Assembly (NCBI RefSeq): GCF_027568515.1
Contig: NZ_JANKZF010000005.1
Span: 278,507 to 342,506 of the forward strand
DNA length: 64,000 nucleotides
Source: Arthrobacter sp. HY1533
Lineage (GTDB): Bacteria > Actinomycetota > Actinomycetes > Actinomycetales > Micrococcaceae
Direction: 5' to 3'
Of this stretch, positions 57,746-64,000 are shown piece by piece. Each line of letters starts with the position of its first letter. Positions within the stretch are counted from its first letter, which is position 1. The notes beneath the pieces were generated by a model that was not told where the DNA came from, made no database searches, and was given only the letters and a program-made list of their open reading frames with translations. Position numbers and translations under genes: made by a program.

Positions 57746-58141
57746 ATGGAAGCACAGATCGTCATTGACCTGACCACGGCCACACCACCCTACGAGCAGG
57801 TCCAGACCCAAATCACCTCTCTCATTGCCGTGGGCAGCCTTCCGCCAGGCACACGCCTGCCCACGGTCCGCAGCCTCGCCGCCGATCTCGGCGTGGCCGC
57901 AGGAACCGTGGCCCGCGCCTACAAGGAACTTGAAGCCGCCGGACTGGTCACGACCAACCGGAGGCAGGGAACGGTGGTGGCCGGGTCTCGACAGGCTCGA
58001 GAACCGACTGGGCTGCAAGAAACCTCGGAGGTGATGGCCGCCGTCGAACATCTCCTGGATGCCGGGGAACGGGCCGGGCTGGACGGAAGGATGTTGATCT
58101 CACTGCTGCAGGGACGCCTGAACCAGCGGGGCTCCCAGTAG
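57746..58141 (+). CDS. GntR-family (YtrA-type) transcriptional regulator
   Basis: A 131-residue regulator with an N-terminal winged helix ([67 protein letters not shown]) and a short helical C-terminal tail of about 55 residues, the hallmark of the YtrA subfamily. The tail includes SRQAREP, encoded by GTCTCGACAGGCTCGA, a unit of the dispersed repeat family. The repeat insertion seems to have been kept in frame. It probably represses the upstream membrane protein gene. Confidence 0.88.
   Translation: MEAQIVIDLTTATPPYEQVQTQITSLIAVGSLPPGTRLPTVRSLAADLGVAAGTVARAYKELEAAGLVTTNRRQGTVVAGSRQAREPTGLQETSEVMAAVEHLLDAGERAGLDGRMLISLLQGRLNQRGSQ
57985..58000 (+). repeat. GTCTCGAC-type repeat inside a coding sequence
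   Basis: GTCTCGACAGGCTCGA here matches the first 16 bases of the intergenic unit at 29701. It lies in the linker just after the winged-helix domain of the GntR regulator and keeps the frame open. Confidence 0.65.
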
Positions 58142-58151
58142 ACTTGTGGGC

Positions 58152-58970
58152 GTGACTATTGAGACCCCCTACGAGGACATGCTCCGGGATGTGCTGGCCA
58201 ACGGCACCCCGAAGTCGGACCGCACCGGAACCGGCACACGCAGCGTTTTTGGCCGCCAGCTCCGCTTTGACCTGAGTGAATCCTTCCCGCTGATCACCAC
58301 CAAGCGCGTTCACTTCAAGTCGGTTGCCATGGAGCTGCTGTGGTTCCTGCGCGGCGACTCCAACGTGCGTTGGCTGCAGGAAAATGGCGTCAAGATCTGG
58401 AACGAGTGGGCGGACGACGACGGCGAGCTGGGTCCCGTCTATGGCGTCCAGTGGCGCTCCTGGCCCACCCCGGACGGCGAGCACATCGACCAGATCACCC
58501 AGGTCATGGAGTCCCTGGCAAACAACCCGGACTCACGCCGGCACATTGTGTCCGCCTGGAATGTTGGCGAATTGAAGAACATGGCGCTGCCGCCGTGCCA
58601 CGCCTTCTTCCAGTTTTATGTTGCCCCCACCGAGGACGGCCGCGGCAAGCTCAGCTGCCAGCTGTACCAGCGCTCCGCCGATACTTTCCTGGGCGTGCCC
58701 TTCAACATTGCCTCCTACGCGCTGCTGACCATGATGGTGGCCCAGCAGCTGGACATGGAGCCGGGTGAATTCATCTGGACCGGCGGCGACGTGCACATTT
58801 ACGACGACCACCTGGCGCAGGTTGCCGAGCAGCTCTCCCGCGAGCCGTACCCTTACCCGCGGCTGCGCTTCACCCGCAAGCCGGAGTCCATCCTGGACTA
58901 CAGCTTTGAAGACTTTGAGATTCTCGACTACCAGCACCATCCCACGATTAAGGCACCGATAGCCGTATGA
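58152..58970 (+). CDS. thyA: Thymidylate synthase (ThyA)
   Basis: Folate-dependent methylation of dUMP to dTMP; 272 residues from a GTG at 58152 (read [11 protein letters not shown]). A GTG 6 bp earlier is possible. Catalytic Cys149 is in [13 protein letters not shown]. The phosphate-binding Arg ([13 protein letters not shown]) and the [18 protein letters not shown] and GDVHIYDDH motifs are all intact. It overlaps folA by 4 bp, forming the classic pair that regenerates tetrahydrofolate. Confidence 0.97.
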   Translation: MTIETPYEDMLRDVLANGTPKSDRTGTGTRSVFGRQLRFDLSESFPLITTKRVHFKSVAMELLWFLRGDSNVRWLQENGVKIWNEWADDDGELGPVYGVQWRSWPTPDGEHIDQITQVMESLANNPDSRRHIVSAWNVGELKNMALPPCHAFFQFYVAPTEDGRGKLSCQLYQRSADTFLGVPFNIASYALLTMMVAQQLDMEPGEFIWTGGDVHIYDDHLAQVAEQLSREPYPYPRLRFTRKPESILDYSFEDFEILDYQHHPTIKAPIAV

Positions 58971-59542
58971 GCGAGCCCGCTTCCACCTACCGTTTCAGCC
59001 AGCCCATTGTGGGCATGATCTGGGCACAAACCAACCAGGGAATCATCGGCGCCGACGGCGGCATGCCCTGGCAGCTGCCCGAGGACATGGCCCACTTCAA
59101 GCGCGTCACCATGGGCCACCCCGTGGTCATGGGCCGGAGGACCTGGGAGTCGTTCCCGGAGAAGTTCCGCCCCCTGCCCGGGCGCACCAACATTGTGGTG
59201 ACCCGGCAGGAAGGCTGGGGCGCCACACCCGAGGCAAGTGGCGCCGTCGTGCTTGAATCGCTGGAGGAGGCACTCGTTGAGGCGCAGTTCTCCCCCGGCG
59301 GCGACGAGGTGTGGGTCATCGGCGGCGGCCAGGTCTATGCCCAGGCAGCCGAGCACTGCAATGTGGCCGTGGTGACGGTCATCAACTCGGACGTTTCCGG
59401 TGACACGCAGGCCCCGGGGCTGGGCCAGGACTGGTCATTCCGTGGGGCCTCGCCGCTGGAGGGCTGGCACACCTCCAAGAATGGCACCGAATACCGGATC
59501 ACCATGTGGGCCAAGGGCGACACAGAGTTCCAGGCCGAGTAG
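58967..59542 (+). CDS. folA: Dihydrofolate reductase
   Basis: Reduces the dihydrofolate released by ThyA; 191 residues. Motifs are [50 protein letters not shown], with the conserved Trp and Asp/Glu of the substrate site (PWQLPED), [13 protein letters not shown], and [13 protein letters not shown] for NADPH binding. The length is slightly above E. coli (159), from loops before the last strands. Its start overlaps the thyA stop (ATGA). Confidence 0.96.
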   Translation: MSEPASTYRFSQPIVGMIWAQTNQGIIGADGGMPWQLPEDMAHFKRVTMGHPVVMGRRTWESFPEKFRPLPGRTNIVVTRQEGWGATPEASGAVVLESLEEALVEAQFSPGGDEVWVIGGGQVYAQAAEHCNVAVVTVINSDVSGDTQAPGLGQDWSFRGASPLEGWHTSKNGTEYRITMWAKGDTEFQAE

Positions 59543-59640
59543 GGCTCATGGGGAGTCCACCCCATCGCCGCACAACGGGCCCACCACTAAGCTCAATGTG
59601 ATCCTGAACCTGACCTTGTCCCCAAACCCGCGGAGCCACG

Positions 59641-60594
59641 ATGAACGAAATGTTGGGCGCTGATGTTGAAGAATTGCGCGCCCTGGCCAAGGAGTTTTCC
59701 GGCAAGTCCCAGAGCCTGACGCAGGCGCAGCGGATCATCGACGGGGCCGTCAATCAGCTCCCCCGCTATTGGCAGGGCCAGGACGCACAGCGGTTTGCCG
59801 CACAGTGGCGCGGCCAGAACCGGGCAGTCATTGCCCGCACCGCGTCCATGCTGGATGAAACCGCCGAGCAGCTCAAAACCAACGCCACGGAGCAGGAAAA
59901 AGCCAGCTCCGTGGCGAGCCTGGGCGGGCCGTCCGGGGCGCCGGGAACGGGTCCCGGCAGCGCGCCCGGCGGCAAGGGCGATTCGGGCTACCAATATGGC
60001 CCGGACTGGCTGGCAGACGGCGACTCGCCGTTCCGGCAGGGCTGGGATGCCTACAACTGGGCCAAACTGATTCCCAACATGCGTGCGGGCCTGTTCGACA
60101 TTGGCGGCATGCTGACCCAGGCCAACCGTGCAGGATTCTTCAGCGAAGAAGCCTGGAAAATTTTCCGGGCCAACAACGCCTTCAGCCAGTTCGCCAACAT
60201 GTCATCGGACATGTTTGACGGCAAATGGCACACGGCCTTCAACCTGGCCGAGGACGGCAAGGCCTTCAAATTCTTCAACGGCGCCGGCAAGGTGCTCGGC
60301 GGCGTTGGTGTGGGCCTTGATGCCCTTGACAGCCTCAACCACTTCTCAAAGGGTGAAACCGGGGAGGGCGCCTACTCACTGGTCAAGGCAGGATTTGGCG
60401 CCGCATCCTTCGCACCCCCGCCCGTGGGGCCGATTGCCGCCGTGGCCAGCGGCGCCCTGTTCCTCTACGACAACGTGCCCGTCATCCACGATTCCGTGAA
60501 CTACGTTGGAGGAAAGATTGCCGAAGGCGCAGAGGCTGCTGTGGACGCTGTGGCCGACACAGGAAAGAAAGTTGCCAAGTTCTTTGGCTTCTAG
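59641..60594 (+). CDS. WXG100-headed putative secreted effector
   Basis: A 317-residue protein. Residues 1-95 form a helical WXG100 domain (EMLGADVEELRALAKEFS, then YWQGQDAQRFAAQW), followed by a Gly/Ser/Pro linker (97-118). From about residue 215 lies a glycine-rich hydrophobic stretch (AGKVLGGVGVGLDALDSLNHFSKG, then GPIAAVASGALFLYDNVPVI) and an amphipathic end (AVDAVADTGKKVAKFFGF). The layout is that of type VII substrates with membrane-active C-termini. No catalytic residues are evident. The N-terminus is clearly related to the protein at 12690. Confidence 0.75.
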   Translation: MNEMLGADVEELRALAKEFSGKSQSLTQAQRIIDGAVNQLPRYWQGQDAQRFAAQWRGQNRAVIARTASMLDETAEQLKTNATEQEKASSVASLGGPSGAPGTGPGSAPGGKGDSGYQYGPDWLADGDSPFRQGWDAYNWAKLIPNMRAGLFDIGGMLTQANRAGFFSEEAWKIFRANNAFSQFANMSSDMFDGKWHTAFNLAEDGKAFKFFNGAGKVLGGVGVGLDALDSLNHFSKGETGEGAYSLVKAGFGAASFAPPPVGPIAAVASGALFLYDNVPVIHDSVNYVGGKIAEGAEAAVDAVADTGKKVAKFFGF

Positions 60595-60627
60595 GAATTT
60601 GGCTTCCAACAATGAGGAGAAATGATC

Positions 60628-61272
60628 TTGACTCAGGCAACTACGCCCGCTGACCAGGTTTTCCCGGATGCAATCGGCTTCGGTTTTGCCGAACTCGTGG
60701 CGCTGCTGAACCTTGTGCGGGGCGACGCCTCAACTGCCAGCGCCGCAGCCCTGCGCATCGCCGATGACCTGGACGACGACAAGGTGCTGTTCGCGGGTGC
60801 CTCCTCGCTTGTGGCCCGCGGCTTCGCCACGGTTGAAGAAGGGGGCGAGCTGAGCATCAAGGGCCCCGTTGCTGCTGTGACCCATGCCTTGTCCACGGCC
60901 ACCCGGCGCATGGAAATTTCGCTCCTGACGGCCGACGGCGGCGACAGCGTCATCAGTGTCGACGCACCCAACTACGGCATCATTCTCCAGCCCCGGGCGT
61001 ACCTGACCTGGTTCGCCATGGCGCAGAAGCCGGACATCACGGCAGCCGAGGGCAATTTCTGGATCATGCGCAAGCACCTGGAAGAAAACCCGGCCGGCGG
61101 TGCCACCATCAAGCGCCGCGAGGACAGCAGCGGCCGGCAACTCCTGCTCAAGCGCGAAGGCACCACCTGGACGGTGGGCTACAACTCCCCCGGCCCCGGG
61201 GACATTGAGCCCATTACCGGACTCAGCGATGCCGACGTGCTCGAACGCATCCGCGCGATTCGGCAGGACTAG
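60628..61272 (+). CDS. Soluble partner of the WXG100-headed protein (EspG-like?)
   Basis: About 214 residues. The TTG at 60628 is preferred because GAGGAGA lies 7 bp upstream; the ATG at 60622 is too close to it. The protein is soluble and acidic, with LVARGFATVEEGGELSIKGPVAAVTHAL, then SVDAPNYGIILQPRAYLTWFAMA. The pattern faintly recalls EspG chaperones of ESX systems, but length and detail differ, so this is a weak suggestion. It lies 33 bp after the effector gene. Confidence 0.6.
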   Translation: MTQATTPADQVFPDAIGFGFAELVALLNLVRGDASTASAAALRIADDLDDDKVLFAGASSLVARGFATVEEGGELSIKGPVAAVTHALSTATRRMEISLLTADGGDSVISVDAPNYGIILQPRAYLTWFAMAQKPDITAAEGNFWIMRKHLEENPAGGATIKRREDSSGRQLLLKREGTTWTVGYNSPGPGDIEPITGLSDADVLERIRAIRQD

Positions 61273-61275
61273 GCC

Positions 61276-61668
61276 TTGGCGGCGGATCCCCAGCGCGAAT
61301 GGCGGGACCAGCAGGCCAAGGCCTGGCACGAACAGGCCGTTGCTGCCGGCCAGAAGCGGGTGCTGCGGCGCGCCAGGAACGGCGAGCTGGTCAGCTACCT
61401 GCCCGAGGAGTACGGCGTGGGCCGCAGCGGCCTGGGCCCCAAAATCCACACGGTCTGGGGCCACGCCGTCCTGGTCGCGTGTGAGCTGGTGTTTCTGGGC
61501 CTGGTGTTCCAGGCCATCAGCCGCGGCTACGACAGGGTGCCTGCGGGCGCGTGGTTTGCCGTTGCCTTCTTCGGCCTGGTGATCGCCTATTCGGCGTGGA
61601 ACCTGGCGAAAGAAGCAAAAGCCACCAGGCTGCGCCGCCAACGGGGCCTGCCCACGCCGGCCGAATAG
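61276..61668 (+). CDS. Small two-helix membrane protein, paralog 1
   Basis: A 130-residue protein from a TTG start, 3 bp after the previous stop. The N-terminal signature is KAWHEQAVAAGQKRVLRRARNGELVSYLPEEYGV. Two helices follow (about 56-78 and 84-104), then EAKATRLRRQRGLPTP at the end. The same signature and tail occur in the protein at 62191. Family unknown. Location and topology suggest an immunity-like role toward the effector, which is inference. Confidence 0.65.
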   Translation: MAADPQREWRDQQAKAWHEQAVAAGQKRVLRRARNGELVSYLPEEYGVGRSGLGPKIHTVWGHAVLVACELVFLGLVFQAISRGYDRVPAGAWFAVAFFGLVIAYSAWNLAKEAKATRLRRQRGLPTPAE

Positions 61669-61716
61669 CCGAACCCCGGCACATCCCAGGAACACACAAG
61701 CGACGGCAGGACAGCG

Positions 61717-62061
61717 TTGGACAATCCACAGGAACCATCGAGAAACTACGACCCGAATCCCTTCAACGTGAGCCAGTACGAGGACGAATACGGGCCGGGC
61801 GGGGTCCCAAAGGACTACACCTTCCATGGCAAGACACCGCTGCAGAATCCCAACGGCATCCGCGTGGTGAGCGTCTTCATGCTCCTGATGGGTGGTTTCC
61901 TGGTTTTTCTAATGATCATGGCAGGCCCGGCCGAGCCGTCGTTTTACGGCGCCGGGGCCATGGCCCTTGGCGCCTGGGCCATGGCCGCCTGGGGGTTCAT
62001 CATCGCCAACCGCCGGCAGAAGTGGCTCACCGCCAACGGCGTGCCGCGCAAGGACTGGTGA
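61717..62061 (+). CDS. Small two-helix membrane protein
   Basis: A 114-residue protein from a TTG start. The N-terminal 45 residues are hydrophilic and Asn/Pro/Tyr-rich (NYDPNPFNVSQYEDEYGPGGVPKDYTFHGKTPLQNPNG). Two helices follow (about 51-67 and 77-98), with a basic NRRQKWLTANGVPRKDW tail. It is not evidently homologous to its neighbours apart from size and topology. It lies 48 bp after paralog 1. Confidence 0.6.
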   Translation: MDNPQEPSRNYDPNPFNVSQYEDEYGPGGVPKDYTFHGKTPLQNPNGIRVVSVFMLLMGGFLVFLMIMAGPAEPSFYGAGAMALGAWAMAAWGFIIANRRQKWLTANGVPRKDW

Positions 62062-62190
62062 CCTTGGCCTGCACCGGAGCAGCCCTCCGAACCGCACGAG
62101 CCAGGCAACATCCGGATCCAAAGCTCCATCCCCATTGTCTTCGCCGCTGTTTCCTTGGTGGCCGCAACCACTCCCGATTGGGGACCAGCC

Positions 62191-62694
62191 ATGCGTTCCA
62201 AAGCTGAACGGGACCAGCGCTGGCACCAGAAGCAGCGCGAGAAACGCGAGAAGCACGAGCAGCGCCTGCTGCGCGACCGGCAGGCCATGGACTGGCATGA
62301 TGCGGCAGTTGCCACCGGCCAGAAGCGCTATCTGGCCCGCGCCAACAACGGCGAGCTGATCAGCTACCTTCACGAGGAATACGGAGTCACGCGCGGGCAC
62401 TCCAACCTGGTCATCAGGACGGTGTGGGGCTGGGTGGTCCTGGTGACAACCATGCTCTTCCTTGTCGGCATGATGGCCTGGATCATGGTGGCTGCCGCCC
62501 GCGACACCCCCGGCGGACTTCACGGGGGATACTGGTTTGCGCTGGCAATCTCCCTGCTCCTGCTTTTTGTTGCGGGCCGGTACATGGTCATCGAGGCCAA
62601 GGCCACCATTCTGCGCAGGCAACGGGGCCTGCCCACCCCGTCCGGCGGCCCCATGCCTGCCGTGAACCCCGGGCCGGGGAACTACACCCGCTGA
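62191..62694 (+). CDS. Small two-helix membrane protein, paralog 2
   Basis: A 167-residue protein starting at the ATG at 62191, with GGGGA 6 bp upstream. A charged N-terminal coiled segment (SKAERDQRWHQKQREKREKHEQRLLRDRQ) precedes DWHDAAVATGQKRYLARANNGELISYLHEEYGV, two helices, and EAKATILRRQRGLPTPSG. It matches paralog 1 along the body; the extra basic N-terminus is unique. A duplication within the WXG100 locus is the simplest reading. Confidence 0.68.
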   Translation: MRSKAERDQRWHQKQREKREKHEQRLLRDRQAMDWHDAAVATGQKRYLARANNGELISYLHEEYGVTRGHSNLVIRTVWGWVVLVTTMLFLVGMMAWIMVAAARDTPGGLHGGYWFALAISLLLLFVAGRYMVIEAKATILRRQRGLPTPSGGPMPAVNPGPGNYTR

Positions 62695-62820
62695 GCCCGT
62701 CATGGTGGCCGGCCCGGCACCCGCCGGCACAGGGGCGCGGAGGTGCGTCCCGCCGTCGTGCCTGTTCGCAGGGTGAAACGAACTACACCGGATTTGCCCC
62801 TCCCCCCTAAACTGGGAGGC

Positions 62821-63957
62821 ATGACCAACAACAATGTTCCTTCCGTCGGCCTGGTTGGCTGGCGCGGCATGGTCGGTTCCGTCCTGGTGCAGCGCATGCA
62901 GGACGAGGGCGACTTCGGCGATATCAACCCCGTCTTCTTCTCCACCTCCAACGCCGGCGGCAGTGCCCCCGCGATTGCAGGCTCCGGCGACGCCGGAAAG
63001 CTCGAGGACGCCTTTGATATTGACACGCTGGCCAAGCTGCCCATTATTGTGACCGCCCAGGGCGGGGACTACACCAAGCGCGTCCACACCGAACTGCGCA
63101 ACCGCGGCTGGGACGGGCTGTGGATGGACGCGGCCTCCACGCTGCGCATGAACGACGACTCCATCATTGTGCTGGACCCCATCAACCGTGGCGTCATCGA
63201 CGCCGGGCTGGCCGGCGGTGTCAAGGATTTTGTGGGCGGCAACTGCACTGTTTCCTGCATGCTCATGGGACTTGGCGGGCTGTTCAAGAACGGCCTGGTC
63301 GAGTGGGGCACCTCCATGACCTACCAAGCTGCCTCCGGCGGCGGCGCCCGCCACATGCGTGAGCTGCTGAACCAGTTCGGCACCCTGAACTCCGAGGTTT
63401 CCTCCGAACTGGACAACCCGGCGTCGGCCATCCTGGAAATTGACCGCAAGGTCCTGGCCCACCAGCGCGAAGGCATCGATTCTTCGCAGTTTGGCGTGCC
63501 GCTGGCCGGCTCCCTGATCCCCTGGATCGACGCCGACCTGGGCAACGGCCAGTCCAAGGAAGAGTGGAAGGCAGGGGTTGAGACCAACAAGATCCTCGGC
63601 ACCACTGACGCGAACCGCGTGATCATGGACGGGCTGTGCGTGCGCATCGGCGCCATGCGCTCCCACTCGCAGGCCCTGACGCTCAAGCTCCGCGAGGACC
63701 TGTCAGTGGCGGAGATTGAGTCCCTGCTGGCCAACGACAACGAGTGGGCCAAGGTTGTGCCCAACACGAAGGAAGCCTCCATGGCGGACCTGACCCCCGT
63801 GGCCGCTTCCGGCACGTTGGAAGTTCCCGTGGGCCGCATCCGCAAGATGGAAATGGGCCCCGAGTACATCAGCGCGTTCACCGTGGGCGACCAGCTCCTC
63901 TGGGGTGCCGCCGAGCCGCTGCGCCGCATGCTGAAGATCGCCGTCGGCACGCTGTAG
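62821..63957 (+). CDS. asd: Aspartate-semialdehyde dehydrogenase, E. coli-type
   Basis: Makes aspartate semialdehyde for lysine, threonine, methionine and diaminopimelate; 378 residues. The N-terminus [24 protein letters not shown] is the proteobacterial-type NADP motif. Catalytic Cys142 is in [16 protein letters not shown], followed by [17 protein letters not shown]. Mycobacterial and corynebacterial Asd proteins are shorter and start differently, so this is the second Asd clade. GGGAGG precedes the ATG by only 1-2 bp, an unusually tight spacing. Confidence 0.95.
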   Translation: MTNNNVPSVGLVGWRGMVGSVLVQRMQDEGDFGDINPVFFSTSNAGGSAPAIAGSGDAGKLEDAFDIDTLAKLPIIVTAQGGDYTKRVHTELRNRGWDGLWMDAASTLRMNDDSIIVLDPINRGVIDAGLAGGVKDFVGGNCTVSCMLMGLGGLFKNGLVEWGTSMTYQAASGGGARHMRELLNQFGTLNSEVSSELDNPASAILEIDRKVLAHQREGIDSSQFGVPLAGSLIPWIDADLGNGQSKEEWKAGVETNKILGTTDANRVIMDGLCVRIGAMRSHSQALTLKLREDLSVAEIESLLANDNEWAKVVPNTKEASMADLTPVAASGTLEVPVGRIRKMEMGPEYISAFTVGDQLLWGAAEPLRRMLKIAVGTL

Positions 63958-64000
63958 CCCTTCCCGAAAAGGCCTCGACGGGCCCGGCCACCTGTGGCCG

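Noticed and set aside
63958..64000. GGCCAC/GTGGCC hairpin at the window end as asd terminator
   Set aside because: Loop would be only 2 nt and the sequence is cut off, so it cannot be judged.

Overview
The window is high-GC DNA from an actinobacterium, most likely Arthrobacter sensu lato (Micrococcaceae). Supporting signs are mycothiol synthase (mshD), a GlnR-type nitrogen regulator, a long acidic N-terminal extension on NusG, a 'sunset' C-terminal extension on ribosomal protein L4, frequent GTG/TTG starts, and dispersed GTCTCGACARGCTCGACC-type repeats. The genus is inferred; no database search was possible.

Positions 391-35842 (mostly minus strand) carry the conserved transcription/translation supercluster. 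In transcription order it reads tRNA-Trp, secE, nusG, rplK, rplA; two GNAT acetyltransferases; rplJ, rplL; rpoB, rpoC; rpsL, rpsG, fusA, tuf; then rpsJ-rplC-rplD-rplW-rplB-rpsS-rplV-rpsC-rplP-rpmC-rpsQ, closed by a strong terminator. Unrelated modules sit at its joints. Between rplL and rpoB on the plus strand are a thiolase and a YbaK/EbsC-like deacylase. Between tuf and rpsJ are an MFS transporter, a giant polytopic membrane protein, a DUF3592-like protein, a large WXG100-headed protein and its small partner.

Positions 36091-49123 hold a PLP aminotransferase, a PspC-type envelope-stress module (LuxR-type regulator, PspC-headed histidine kinase, PspC/LiaF-like protein, small membrane protein), group III pfkA, a GNAT gene overlapping tail-to-tail with a padR-controlled DHA2 exporter, ygfZ, a 37-residue membrane peptide gene with a nitrobindin-like gene, a membrane protein of unknown role, and glnR.

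Positions 49156-59542 are mainly metabolic: a 2-hydroxyacid dehydrogenase, mshD, ppk1 coupled to a Nudix/histidine-phosphatase gene (MutT1-like), a 2OG-Fe(II) dioxygenase, an unknown polytopic membrane protein with a YtrA-type GntR regulator, and thyA-folA.

Positions 59641-62694 form the most unusual block: a second WXG100-headed effector-like gene, a soluble partner and three small two-helix membrane proteins, two of them clear paralogs. I read it as a candidate type VII-secreted effector with tandem membrane immunity-like proteins; this is inference. The window ends with an E. coli-type asd. Structured non-coding DNA is plentiful: terminators, an rplJ leader, an rplJ-rplL stem, a perfect palindrome at padR, two dispersed repeat families, and an unexplained hairpin cluster at 50170-50286.
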